Source of the DNA: Paenibacillus phytorum | GTDB taxonomy: Bacteria; Bacillota; Bacilli; Paenibacillales; NBRC-103111 | Assembly: GCF_013141715.1 (NCBI RefSeq) | Contig: NZ_WHOA01000030.1 | Span: forward strand, 82,284-146,283 | Length of the DNA: 64,000 nt | Direction: 5' to 3' | Part shown: piece after piece, positions 17,885 to 25,861 of the stretch | Position numbering within the stretch: the stretch's first letter is position 1 | Layout of the letters: every line of letters starts with the position of its first letter | Translations under genes and position numbers: made by a program | The notes under the pieces: generated by a model | What the model was told of the DNA's origin: nothing | Seen by the model: only the letters and a program-made list of their open reading frames with translations | Databases searched by the model: none

Positions 17885-18550
17885 CTATTCTTTCACAAAA
17901 ACAAGTGTCCCGAATCGATGCGGCATATGGAAATCGACTTTACCGGTGGGTGACCAAGCCCAATAATGCCGATTACCTTCTAGATCATCATCAATTCTAT
18001 ATAAATTCCAACGCCACTCAGCGCCATGCTGAGGTGTCCAGTTTTCGCCATTCTCCTGCATCAGCTCTTGCTCTTGCCCCCGCTCCCAATCCAAATCAGC
18101 AAAAGGAATTCGCAGATCGTAAGTCCTCCACCCATCGGACCCATCCAAAACTTGCGTATGCATTCCCTTCGCATCCCATGCAACATCTATCTCTTTATCC
18201 CCACCGTTATAATGGATCAAAGCATCGAATACGACATTGCGCGGACTCACTTCGAACTCGTAATAAACCGCTCCGGTACCGCTTTTATCAATAAATACCT
18301 CAACCACATCTTCCAAATAAATAGGATCATCTCGCCGCTCCATCGTTGCCACGACGTGATCATCCTCACATTCGAATCGTATATGCAGTGCATCCGCTGT
18401 CCAACACGCGCGAAAGCGAGTCTTGAGCCGCGGCTTCTCTCCCGTTACAACTTCCCTTAAATAAGGGGCCTCAACCTCCATATCTTCCCATTTCCATATT
18501 CCGTTCTCTGCATCTATATAGCGACATTCATATCTCATCCGTTCCGACAT
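17885..18550 (-). CDS. CBM9-like carbohydrate-binding protein
   Basis: 221 aa with no signal peptide, a stand-alone family-9-like carbohydrate-binding fold. Seen: PRLKTRFRACWTADALHIRFECED, RRDDPIYLEDVVEVFIDK, YYEFEVSPRNVVFDALI and HRFGTLVFVKE, the conserved blocks of these DOMON/CBM9-like proteins. Family members bind xylan-type polysaccharide termini when attached to enzymes; the role of the free cytosolic form is unknown. AGGAAG lies 5 nt before the ATG. Its 5' leader contains the left copy of the 33-bp att-like repeat. Before prophage entry it probably followed the ypbF-like gene directly. Confidence 0.8.
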   Translation of the reverse strand: MSERMRYECRYIDAENGIWKWEDMEVEAPYLREVVTGEKPRLKTRFRACWTADALHIRFECEDDHVVATMERRDDPIYLEDVVEVFIDKSGTGAVYYEFEVSPRNVVFDALIHYNGGDKEIDVAWDAKGMHTQVLDGSDGWRTYDLRIPFADLDWERGQEQELMQENGENWTPQHGAEWRWNLYRIDDDLEGNRHYWAWSPTGKVDFHMPHRFGTLVFVKE

Positions 18551-18561
18551 CCTCGCTTCCT

Positions 18562-18594
18562 ATTAACTCTTATATACAATATTAATATCTTATT
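18562..18594. repeat. Left att-like repeat of a degenerate prophage
   Basis: 33 bp matching 20131-20163 at 31 of 33 positions. On the minus strand it spells codons for DINIVYKS plus stop, the exact C-terminus of the ypbF-like gene at 20132, preceded by stop codons. This is what is expected of an att duplication at a gene 3' end. Confidence 0.75.
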
Positions 18595-18734
18595 ACATTG
18601 AGTCCTCTAGGTAAAATCAAGATTACTCACAATGACTCAAATTCTATAAGGTTTTTCACCCTTTAGATAACTTATCATGAATCATAGTAAATCGCTATGC
18701 GGTATCGATTTTCGCAATCTTTCCGCACACCGAC

Positions 18735-18950
18735 TCATTGTACCATCCCCATTGCAGCCGTTTGAGCTGAAAGAGCTCGGCCCGGCTTAGGACTAGGCAG
18801 CTTGTCCCAACCGTCCATACTTTTCCATTTACGGACAATTGCAGCACTGACACCTAACTTGTCCGCAATCTGAACAGGCTTCATCTGCCGGCCGCTCTTG
18901 AGCCAGAGCTTTAACGCCTTTTCTCTGTCTGGACTGCGTTTCCGTGACAT
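18735..18950 (-). pseudogene. Phage terminase small subunit, N-terminal fragment
   Basis: 71 aa. RKRSPDREKALKLWLKSGRQMKPVQIADKLGVSAAIVRKWKSMDGWDKL is the helix-turn-helix DNA-recognition domain of PBSX/XtmA-type terminase small subunits. These bind phage pac/cos sites and are normally well over 100 residues. The frame stops soon after the HTH (LSAQTAAMGMVQ), and the oligomerisation region and the large subunit are absent. A good GGGGGTGGGTG ribosome binding site precedes the ATG. Best read as a remnant, although a small HTH protein could still be made. Confidence 0.7.
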
Positions 18951-19347
18951 TCAAATCACCCACCCCCAAGTATGTATTTTTTATGCAAGGAGATATGTAT
19001 AGAATTCAATATTTTATACAGAAGTACTTTCCTTTAACGGTGCGGAGAATCCCTCGACCATGCATGTTTTTCGGTAAATACAGAATAGGCCTTTATGCAT
19101 CATTTATGCAAAACACCGAGAAGGCGCATGGTTATGGGGTTTTCTTTTTTCATGCTGATCATCAAATTTGCATTTGCAAACAGTAATTTTGGACATTTAT
19201 GCAACTATTATTCAATCAGGGGAATCATTTTAACGGTTATATACACTAACGAAATGTGCATGTGCCTTATATACCTGTCCAATCAAAGGATAGATACTGA
19301 CATAGTATAAGGTGTAGTTAAATCCATTTAAAAGGAGTTGCATTTAT
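18951..19347. other. AT-rich remnant region before the YjcZ-like gene
   Basis: 397 bp without a credible gene. TTTATGCA-type octamers recur (about 19092, 19104, 19196). A CATAGTATA at 19301-19309 resembles the -10 of mother-cell sporulation sigma factors (CATANNNT) about 39 bp before the small-gene start; no matching -35 was seen. Confidence 0.3.
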
Positions 19348-19452
19348 ATGGGATATGCAGTAGAAGGACATGGACATCGTCGTAATAATATGGCCGAAGT
19401 TTTAGTTCTCTTTATCCTTTTGGTTATCATTACAATGTCTTTTGCATGGTAA
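19348..19452 (+). CDS. YjcZ-type small sporulation membrane protein
   Basis: 34 aa: a short hydrophilic start (MGYAVEGHGHRRNN) and one hydrophobic helix (AEVLVLFILLVIITMSFAW). This is the pattern of the YjcZ/SscA-like tiny transmembrane proteins (VLFILLIIVG) found in Bacillaceae and Paenibacillaceae spores. AAAAGGAG lies 12 nt upstream and a strong terminator follows 14 bp after the stop, so it is a complete small transcription unit. It lies inside the prophage remnant but looks intact, either captured or carried as cargo. Confidence 0.75.
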   Translation: MGYAVEGHGHRRNNMAEVLVLFILLVIITMSFAW

Positions 19453-19464
19453 TAATGTTGTTTT

Positions 19465-19514
19465 AATAAAAGAGTGCCTTAGCATTTATTTCCTAGCTAA
19501 GGCGCTCTTTTATT
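19465..19514 (+). terminator. Terminator after the YjcZ-type gene
   Basis: AATAAAAGAGTGCCTTAGC pairs with GCTAAGGCGCTCTTTTATT. The A-rich 5' arm makes it potentially bidirectional. Confidence 0.85.
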
Positions 19515-19676
19515 ATTTGAGTTTGAATTCCTATTTTTCTTCTTGACGGCTTTTTTTGCAGATTGCTTTCAAATTTCTTTGAGCTGAAAATAAGCTGAAA
19601 TCTACTAATAACTGTAAATGTTTATTGGATTTTTTCCGTTTTATGAAAATGAGTGCATCATTAATGGTCGTTGTAT

Positions 19677-19880
19677 TTAGCTCAGTCGTAGTATAACCTT
19701 GTCCATTGCACCTTGTGTAAGCCCTAAATAACGCAATGTAGTCGTTTGTTTCCCATGGTTGAACATATCCATTTGGAACGCTAAATTAGCCGGATTCTGG
19801 ACATACAATCGGTATCCCCAAGTCTTCCTCATCGTGTGACATCCAATTTCACTGAAGTCTAATGGCTGAAGCTGGCGATG
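19677..19880 (-). pseudogene. Tyrosine recombinase C-terminal fragment 1
   Basis: Minus-strand frame ending at TAA 19679-19677. It reads LQPLDFSEIGCHTMRKTWGY, then a helix, MFNHG and TTTLRYLGL. These are the C-terminal catalytic boxes of a tyrosine recombinase: HxxR in CHTMRKT, the NH of box III, and the nucleophilic Tyr in LRYLG. It has no N-terminal half or start. The right boundary is uncertain because homology fades into the opposite-strand fragment at about 19861-19880. Confidence 0.72.
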
Positions 19881-20017
19881 ATCTCGACACCATACAGGAG
19901 CAGCTCGGTCACCAGAAGGGCAGCGACGTCACTCGTTCCATTTACCTACATATAACAAAAGCGCGCGAGAAACGCGACGTGGATCGTCTGGACGCATTGC
20001 TTGATGCGACTGAATGA
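19862..20017 (+). pseudogene. Tyrosine recombinase C-terminal fragment 2
   Basis: 51 codons, MAEAGDDLDTIQEQLGHQKG then DVTRSIYLHITKAREKRDVD. The LGH box and the catalytic Tyr in SIYLHIT are the end of a Gram-positive phage integrase. No upstream HxxR remains on this strand. It is followed by a long perfect terminator and then the right att-like repeat, the normal int-att arrangement. It is a different recombinase family from the opposite-strand fragment it abuts. Confidence 0.75.
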
Positions 20018-20020
20018 AAA

Positions 20021-20072
20021 CAAACGGTAAAACCCTATCAACCGTAATGGTTTGGTGGGGTTTTACCGTTTG
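20021..20072 (+). terminator. Terminator after integrase fragment 2
   Basis: ACAAACGGTAAAACCC pairs with GGGTTTTACCGTTTGT across an inner AACCGTAATGGTT stem. It is very stable; the tail (GGGTAAAGTG) is not T-rich. Confidence 0.6.
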
Positions 20073-20130
20073 TGGGTAAAGTGTGGGTAAGATTAATTGA
20101 AATACACAAAAGTCATATTCTATAAGGAGC

Positions 20131-20163
20131 ATTAACTCTTGTATACAATATTAATATCATATT
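20131..20163. repeat. Right att-like repeat of a degenerate prophage
   Basis: Second copy of the 33-bp repeat (31 of 33 identical to 18562-18594). It forms the last eight codons and stop of the ypbF-like gene. One difference is a synonymous TAC/TAT change; the other lies just upstream of the shared codons. Confidence 0.75.
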
Positions 20164-20575
20164 CGTTATCTAGAAAGCTAGAAATTTGATCCCGAGATTC
20201 CGACTTTACGTCCTTTAACCAAGAAGCGTCCAACTTCTCGATGACTTCCTTTCTTAAATCCTCGTATTTCGTCTTCGCTTTTTCTATCCTAGTCACGCGA
20301 TTTCTTGTAAATAGGAACAATGATATACAAGCCAGAAGAGAGCCCGACAGGAACTTGTTTGAAATAAGCAAATCGAGGATGGACAGTGCATTCCCGCCAG
20401 AAGTCAATAATACCTTTTGATAGAAAACGTATATGAAATAGAGAATCAAACACGCAGTCAATATAGAGAATAAAGGTTGAGTCTCCTTGAGCTTGTCCCA
20501 TTCCTGTTTCCTATCCCGAAGTTTGTAAAGTATCTTGATCGCATCGTCACTTAGATTAAGTTCAGGCCATTGCAT
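20132..20575 (-). CDS. YpbF-like (DUF2663) membrane protein
   Basis: 147 aa with two central transmembrane helices (LFSILTACLILYFIYVFY and FLSGSLLACISLFLF), a charged N-terminus (AIKILYKLRDRKQEWDKLKE) and a charged coiled tail (RVTRIEKAKTKYEDLRKEVIEKLDASW). The arrangement resembles YpbF/DUF2663 proteins of Bacillus, whose role is unknown. That assignment is from general similarity only. Its 3' end is the probable prophage attachment site, with the coding sequence preserved by the att copy. Confidence 0.6.
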   Translation of the reverse strand: MQWPELNLSDDAIKILYKLRDRKQEWDKLKETQPLFSILTACLILYFIYVFYQKVLLTSGGNALSILDLLISNKFLSGSLLACISLFLFTRNRVTRIEKAKTKYEDLRKEVIEKLDASWLKDVKSESRDQISSFLDNEYDINIVYKS

Positions 20576-20629
20576 AACGCACTCCCCCTCTCTAGCATCT
20601 TATGCTTGGACACTGCTATTCTTTCCAAA

Positions 20630-20684
20630 AAAAAAAGACCAAGAGCATCTCTCTTCACGCAAGGCGAAGATGCTATTGATCTTT
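20630..20684 (-). terminator. Terminator after the ydjO-like gene
   Basis: Minus strand: AGATCAATAGCATCT pairs (with G-U) to AGATGCTCTTGGTCT, followed by ten T residues. Confidence 0.85.
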
Positions 20685-20693
20685 TGAATTTTA

Positions 20694-20927
20694 CTAGAAT
20701 CGTTTTTTCCCAACTAAAAACTTTTTATTTCCTTTTTTAGCTGTTACAGGCACATGCTTGTAGCTGCGCACCATCGGATTTTTGCATAATGGACAAGTTG
20801 GTAAAGCTTCCGTAACGAATTCTTTGCGAACCCATGCTTTACAATCTGTCTCTTTACATTTCCAAATTTCTATCTGTTCGACTTCTGGCTTTTGATCTTC
20901 GGTCACGGTACTCGTTGGTGTAGACAT
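20694..20927 (-). CDS. YdjO-like zinc-ribbon protein
   Basis: 77 aa with a single zinc-ribbon: WKCKETDCKAW (two Cys) and LPTCPLCKNPM (CxxC), four cysteines in all. The WxCxxxDCKxWxR...PTCPLC pattern is that of the cold-inducible YdjO family of Bacillus. The C-terminal tail is basic. It probably binds zinc; nucleic-acid binding is possible but untested. It is monocistronic with its own terminator. Confidence 0.75.
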   Translation of the reverse strand: MSTPTSTVTEDQKPEVEQIEIWKCKETDCKAWVRKEFVTEALPTCPLCKNPMVRSYKHVPVTAKKGNKKFLVGKKRF

Positions 20928-21083
20928 TCAGTTATGTGCTCCCTGCTTCGTAGATTAGACTACTTATTATTATACAGATCAGATCGAATATCAAGTCTTT
21001 CCCGTGTTCAAAATTATTTACCAGTGGTAGAATGGATAAGGCGGTTACAATTTAGACACAGAATACAAAGGCAGGAATAATTT

Positions 21084-22349
21084 ATGACAAATTTACTAAG
21101 TGAATGGAAGTCACAATTTCATGGCTACAGCCGAAATATTATGCTCTTCTTTTGGTTTAATTTTGTATGGAACTTAGGTTTAGGTATGTTTGGTCTCGTC
21201 TATAACCTTTATGTCAGAAGTCTCGGCTATGACCAAACAACTGTTGGCAGCATGGTTGGTATGGCATCTCTTGCAGCGGCCATTATTCTCATTCCCGCGG
21301 GTTTAATGAATGATCGCTTCGGACCTAAGCGCGTCATTACAATTGGTCTCATTTTTACCATCGTAACATTGACGGCTCGCTCTCTTATTGAAGTCAAAGA
21401 GGGTATGCTCATCTCGTCATTCTTGGGCGGTATGGCTCTTGCTGTTGTTTCTGCAACCATTCTACCGTTTATGGCCAACAACTCTACTCCACAGCAGCGT
21501 GTTCACCTGTTCAGCTTTAACATGGCTCTTGTCATGCTAGCGAATGTAGTCGGTATTGCACTTGGCGGCGTTCTTTGTGATCTTTTTCAATTCATTATCG
21601 GTTTAGACGAAATTCGAAGCTTGAGATTTACCTTATTAACTGGAGTTGGTATCGCAGCACTTGGTTTTATACCTATGGCTTTTTTTGAAAAGAGTGAGCA
21701 AGAAATTCATCAACGTGGCGAATCACTAAAGTGGAAGCAAGTGTGGAGCGTACATAAACCATCCTTACAGGTTATTGGCATTTTTTGTTTATTAGGCCTG
21801 TTGTCATCCATGGGTGGGGGAATGATTGTCCCCTATTTAAATGTGTATTTTGAAGATCGCTTTGAAGCTTCGAAATCCGCAATAGGCATCGTTGTAGCTT
21901 TAGGTCAAGCCGCAACAGCGATTGCTTTTCTCATTGGACCCATGATTGTAAAGAGATTCGGAGAAGTTAAATCTGTCGTATACCTGCAGTTATGTTCCAT
22001 TCCATTTCTCCTCCTAACCGCTTTTTCTGCTAACTTTTACTTATCATCGGGTGGGTACTTGTTCCGGCAAGCCTTAATGAACGCCGCTAATCCTTTTTAT
22101 AATTCGATCAAAATGAGTTACGTCAACCGATCGCTTCGGGGATTAGCGTCCAGTTCAGGGGAAGCCGTTTTTCATCTAGGTTGGTTCCTTGCTTCACCAG
22201 TAAGTACGGGCCTTGTTTTCCGCTATGGCTCTTACTACGGCTACGCGTATGCTTTCTGCATCACAGCTGTAGTCTATACAGTAATCTCCTATTTATTCTA
22301 CTTCTTTTTCGGGAAAAATCGGTTTAAACCCGTTGAGGAATCTGCATGA
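21084..22349 (+). CDS. MFS transporter
   Basis: 421 aa with about 12 hydrophobic helices and the major-facilitator loop motif between helices 2 and 3 (GLMNDRFGPKRVI, residues about 75-87). Further helix pairs occur after a central hydrophilic loop near residue 210. The ribosome binding site (CAGGA) is moderate. No substrate is readable; the overall pattern is close to uncharacterised Bacillales efflux-type MFS proteins. It stands alone, 111 bp upstream of the membrane-bound AraC regulator. Confidence 0.85.
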   Translation: MTNLLSEWKSQFHGYSRNIMLFFWFNFVWNLGLGMFGLVYNLYVRSLGYDQTTVGSMVGMASLAAAIILIPAGLMNDRFGPKRVITIGLIFTIVTLTARSLIEVKEGMLISSFLGGMALAVVSATILPFMANNSTPQQRVHLFSFNMALVMLANVVGIALGGVLCDLFQFIIGLDEIRSLRFTLLTGVGIAALGFIPMAFFEKSEQEIHQRGESLKWKQVWSVHKPSLQVIGIFCLLGLLSSMGGGMIVPYLNVYFEDRFEASKSAIGIVVALGQAATAIAFLIGPMIVKRFGEVKSVVYLQLCSIPFLLLTAFSANFYLSSGGYLFRQALMNAANPFYNSIKMSYVNRSLRGLASSSGEAVFHLGWFLASPVSTGLVFRYGSYYGYAYAFCITAVVYTVISYLFYFFFGKNRFKPVEESA

Positions 22350-22466
22350 AAAATTGATTCTTTCTATCGTTGACTTGAACGATGGAAAGGAAATACAATA
22401 CATGAGAGCGTATTCATTCCGAGCCTAGTGCTCATCATCGATGATCGATTGTGAGGGGATTTGCTT

Positions 22467-24836
22467 ATGCGGAATAAAATCTTCTTTAATGGACAAAGTA
22501 TCGTCTTAACGTGGATGATCTCCTATATCGTCATTCTACTTTTACCCGTGGCAATCGGCTTATTATTGTATGTGGAATCCAGTAAAACACTGAAGGAAGA
22601 AATTCAGCAAGCCAATGATTCCCTATTAAAACAAGTAAGGGAAATTATGGACAATCAGTTTAAAACCATGGAACAACTGAACTTCGAGATTACGTGGAAT
22701 GTAAGCGTCCAGGAGCTGCTCTATTCGAATAAGTATGAAGCTTTTCCCAAAGAATATAGATATGATGCTTATCAAATCGCACGCATTCTTTCTATGTACA
22801 AAACCTCCTACCCGCTGATCGACTCTTTCTATATTTATTTAAATAAAGATCAATCTGCAATTCTTCCTACCACCGTTAGAACAAATAGCTTTGCCTATGA
22901 AACTTTACATATGAGCGATGCTTTTTCATTCTCTTCCTGGCAAGCTATTGTAACAAGAAGCAATTTCAAAGGCTTTATTCCCATGTACCGGATTGGTGAC
23001 GATAATAAACTGCAAAAAACGGTAGCCTACATCAGCACATACCCCGAAGAGCATAATAAACCACTTGCTACCAATGTCATTATGGTCGATCAGTCACGTA
23101 TAATTGGCGCCATTCAAAATATGGAAATTTTCAACAAAGGTCACGTACTTATCCTAAATAATGAAAATCAAATTCTAGCTTCCAACTCCGCAGATTCACT
23201 TCCTGCCGATTTTCCTTTTGATAAATTAGAGAGCTCGTCTAACTTCTATTACACCGATTCTAATGCCGAGAAATATGAAGTTTTCAACATCCAGTCACCT
23301 CTTTCCAAACTAAAATATGTGTCTATGATGCCCAGCACCGTATATTGGAAAAAAGCCGCTCACATCCGTAACCTGACTTATACGAGCATGGCGATCAGTT
23401 TGCTTGGTGGGGGTATACTAACCTACGTATTTCTAAGAAGAAATTACAATCCAGTACGTCGCTTAGTTCATGCATTTTCCAAAAAACAGACCTTACAATC
23501 TAGTAAACGATACAATGAATTTCATTTCCTACAAGAAGCCGTGGACAGTACGTTGATCGAAATTGCCAATTTCAAGAGTAAAATGGAGCAGCAGCGGCAC
23601 ATTGTCCGCTCCCACTTTATCGAAAAGCTGCTGAAAGGAAAATTAGACAGCCAGATTCCTATCGATGAGGCCTTAACCACCTTTGAAATGAAGCTAGATC
23701 GGCAGGATTTTGCCGTCATGCTTTTTGTTGTCGATAAGAGTGAACCCTTCTTTGAACGAATTAACCATACGCCTGAAGAGGATAAATGGAAGCTTCTTCA
23801 ATTTATTATTATGAATGTCGTGGAGGATCTGATATCGGAGAGGCACCGCGGTTATGCAGCCGAGATTGATGATACCCTCGCCTGTTTAGTCAATTTAACT
23901 ATGGAAGATGGAAATAGCTCCAAGTTGGAGTTACTTAGAATCGCAGACAAAGCGCAAACTTTCCTCTCTTCCACCTACGACATAAACTTAACAATTTCAA
24001 TAAGCAGTATCCATGAACACCTCGCTAATGTACCTCAAGCTTTCTTAGAAGCTCTAGATTCCATGGCCTTTAAGCTTGTTATGGGTGGGCCAGAGATTCT
24101 ATCGTATGACGATTTGCAAACAAGTACCACTTGCGAGTCTAATACCGGCTATTATTATCCGGCGCAGATTGAGCAGCAATTCATGTATGCCGTGAAGTTG
24201 GGGGAACTTGAAGAAGCGCAGATGATTCTTACTGAGATTATGAATAAAAACTTTGATAATCCTGGCATTTCCGTCTCCTTAACGAAGTGCCTCATGCTCA
24301 ACCTGGTAACCACCATGATGAAAAGCATTAGCGAAACCGGAGATATCCAGGAAAGCTTCTTTATACGCAACCCTAAGCTTCTCGACCGCCTTCTATGCAG
24401 TAAAACCGTTCATGACATGCAGCTTCAGCTCAGTGATATGCTCGAACAAGTGTGTGTCTACACATCCGCCAAACGGCAGCATACGATTTCACTTACACGA
24501 CAGAAAGCGCTGGAGCAATTGGTAAATGAAGTGAATGCCTACATCGAACATAACTACACAGATGCTAATCTGAATGTCACGATGATTGGCAGCCACTTTA
24601 ACCGCAAAGCCACCTACCTCTCGAAGCTATTCAAGGATTATGTGGGAGAGGGGCTGCTCGATCGCATTAATAAGGTCAGAATCGAGAAATCCAAGCAGCT
24701 GCTGGGGCGGCAAGAACAATCGGTCGGCGATGCGGCTTACGGTGTGGGCTTCAATGATATTAATGCTTTTATTCGGGTTTTCAAAAAGGTAGAGGGCATC
24801 ACACCGGGGAAATACAAAGAGCTGATTGAAAAATAA
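22467..24836 (+). CDS. Membrane-anchored AraC-type regulator
   Basis: 789 aa. ATG 22467 follows GAGGGG at 8 nt, preferred over TTG 22461. A first transmembrane helix (residues about 14-37), a roughly 260-residue extracytoplasmic Cache-like sensor, and a second helix (about 302-322, MAISLLGGGILTYVFL) are followed by a cytoplasmic linker. A C-terminal AraC double HTH follows (ATYLSKLFKDYVGEGLLDRINKVRI and GDAAYGVGFNDINAFIRVFKK). Paenibacillus uses such one-component sensors to control adjacent LplABC-type sugar importers. The importer operon begins 1 kb downstream behind a phased repeat array. The ligand is probably an oligosaccharide or its binding protein. Confidence 0.9.
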   Translation: MRNKIFFNGQSIVLTWMISYIVILLLPVAIGLLLYVESSKTLKEEIQQANDSLLKQVREIMDNQFKTMEQLNFEITWNVSVQELLYSNKYEAFPKEYRYDAYQIARILSMYKTSYPLIDSFYIYLNKDQSAILPTTVRTNSFAYETLHMSDAFSFSSWQAIVTRSNFKGFIPMYRIGDDNKLQKTVAYISTYPEEHNKPLATNVIMVDQSRIIGAIQNMEIFNKGHVLILNNENQILASNSADSLPADFPFDKLESSSNFYYTDSNAEKYEVFNIQSPLSKLKYVSMMPSTVYWKKAAHIRNLTYTSMAISLLGGGILTYVFLRRNYNPVRRLVHAFSKKQTLQSSKRYNEFHFLQEAVDSTLIEIANFKSKMEQQRHIVRSHFIEKLLKGKLDSQIPIDEALTTFEMKLDRQDFAVMLFVVDKSEPFFERINHTPEEDKWKLLQFIIMNVVEDLISERHRGYAAEIDDTLACLVNLTMEDGNSSKLELLRIADKAQTFLSSTYDINLTISISSIHEHLANVPQAFLEALDSMAFKLVMGGPEILSYDDLQTSTTCESNTGYYYPAQIEQQFMYAVKLGELEEAQMILTEIMNKNFDNPGISVSLTKCLMLNLVTTMMKSISETGDIQESFFIRNPKLLDRLLCSKTVHDMQLQLSDMLEQVCVYTSAKRQHTISLTRQKALEQLVNEVNAYIEHNYTDANLNVTMIGSHFNRKATYLSKLFKDYVGEGLLDRINKVRIEKSKQLLGRQEQSVGDAAYGVGFNDINAFIRVFKKVEGITPGKYKELIEK

Positions 24837-24869
24837 ATGAACCACATTTAAGATGCAAAATTTTTATTT

Positions 24870-24895
24870 GGGCAGCCGTAAGGCCGCCCTTTTTC
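24870..24895 (+). terminator. Terminator after the membrane AraC gene
   Basis: GGGCAGCC-GTAA-GGCCGCCC followed by TTTTTC; compact stem with a GTAA tetraloop. Confidence 0.8.
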
Positions 24896-24935
24896 GATAT
24901 GATGCACAACAATTTCTAGGCCAATATTTGTTTGT

Positions 24936-25526
24936 TTAACGTGCTTTTTGTTTACGATTCCATACCTTTTGAGTTGGGCTGTATTCTCTGGTGTAGTTAT
25001 CTCTACTATTAGCGACTAAGTCTGTTAAAGCTTTGACCACGATGGCGATGAAGAATAAAGTAACCAATGATCCAAAATAGCTCCAATGATCTAATTTGTA
25101 GATACCGAGCGCAACAAAAATGGGTTCGGCTATATAGGCATTAATCAAACAAATGAATAAATTTGCGACTAAAAACATTCGCCAAGTTGTAAACATTTGA
25201 TACATCAGAGCGAAGATACTTGGCACAGCAAGAAAGTCAACTGCGTTGAAATTCTCAGTAAATACAAAGAACTCATGTGGATAGCTCCAGAGCGAAATGA
25301 ATTGCCCTATTTGATCAACTGTTCCTACGATTATAAAGCAAAACAATAAGGCTAATGTGATTCTTAGAACACTACCTCTATCCATAAAAATAAGAAATGC
25401 TATGAAAAAAAATAGATTAACCAATAAAATGAACCACCAATTAAAAGTGAATAAAGTATGATTAAGCCACCAAGTCATTTCCATTTGATGAAGCTTATTC
25501 GTTAAGTTATCAATTTCAGTAAACAT
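24936..25526 (-). CDS. CBO0543-like integral membrane protein
   Basis: 196 aa with five to six hydrophobic helices. The tryptophan-rich start (WWLNHTLFTFNWWFILLV), FISLWSYPHEFF and NAYIAEPIFVALGIYKLDHWSYFGS match the pattern of the CBO0543 family of Bacillota membrane proteins, whose function is unknown. It lies on the opposite strand between the AraC regulator and the ABC operon, so it is probably not part of that system. Confidence 0.65.
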   Translation of the reverse strand: MFTEIDNLTNKLHQMEMTWWLNHTLFTFNWWFILLVNLFFFIAFLIFMDRGSVLRITLALLFCFIIVGTVDQIGQFISLWSYPHEFFVFTENFNAVDFLAVPSIFALMYQMFTTWRMFLVANLFICLINAYIAEPIFVALGIYKLDHWSYFGSLVTLFFIAIVVKALTDLVANSRDNYTREYSPTQKVWNRKQKAR

Positions 25527-25675
25527 ACTTGATGCACTCTCCTTATGTTTGAATTTACAGGTTGGAAATATTGACCATCCCTTTTTTCATCAGTAGTATT
25601 CCACTCCTTCATTGATCTATTCAATGCCTACTATTTTGGCTTAAACGAGGCAATTCTGCCGGTCATCGACGGAAT

Positions 25676-25751
25676 ATTGGCTATTTTGATGAAGCAATTG
25701 GATATTTTGTAGAGTCTACACACAGATTTCGAGAAGCAATTGGATATTTTG
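25676..25751. promoter_or_regulatory. Phased ATTGGNTATTTTG repeat array upstream of the ABC operon
   Basis: ATTGGCTATTTTG (25676-25688) recurs as ATTGGATATTTTG at 25697-25709 (21 bp later) and 25739-25751 (42 bp later, two further periods). The last two also share GAAGCA on the left. It lies 110-185 bp before the lipoprotein gene. It may be an AraC operator array, or part of a dispersed repeat related to TTGGATATTGTG near 57050. The rest of 25527-25861 holds no gene. Confidence 0.45.
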
Positions 25752-25764
25752 CAGATAGTTAAAA

Positions 25765-25778
25765 TGGAAGCGTTGTCA
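25765..25778 (+). promoter_or_regulatory. cre-like site (CcpA)
   Basis: TGGAAGCGTTGTCA matches the TGWNANCGNTNWCA catabolite-responsive consensus with one mismatch (G at position 3). It is 84 bp before the ABC operon start, which suggests carbon catabolite control of this importer. Confidence 0.4.
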
Positions 25779-25861
25779 TATAGTTGGGTTAGATAAGCAG
25801 AAAAATCAGTATCGCTTTCGATGCCAGTTTTTCTGGCGAAAAACTCTTAGGAGGTCAACCT

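Larger units (their letters stand above)
18562..20163. mobile_element. Collapsed prophage or integrative element
   Basis: A 1.6-kb island between two 33-bp direct repeats. It holds a terminase small-subunit fragment (18735-18950), a YjcZ-type small gene and two tyrosine-recombinase C-terminal fragments placed head to head (19677-about 19880 and 19862-20017). One integrase end lies 113 bp from the right repeat, the usual int-att neighbourhood. All phage structural genes are gone. Confidence 0.72.
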
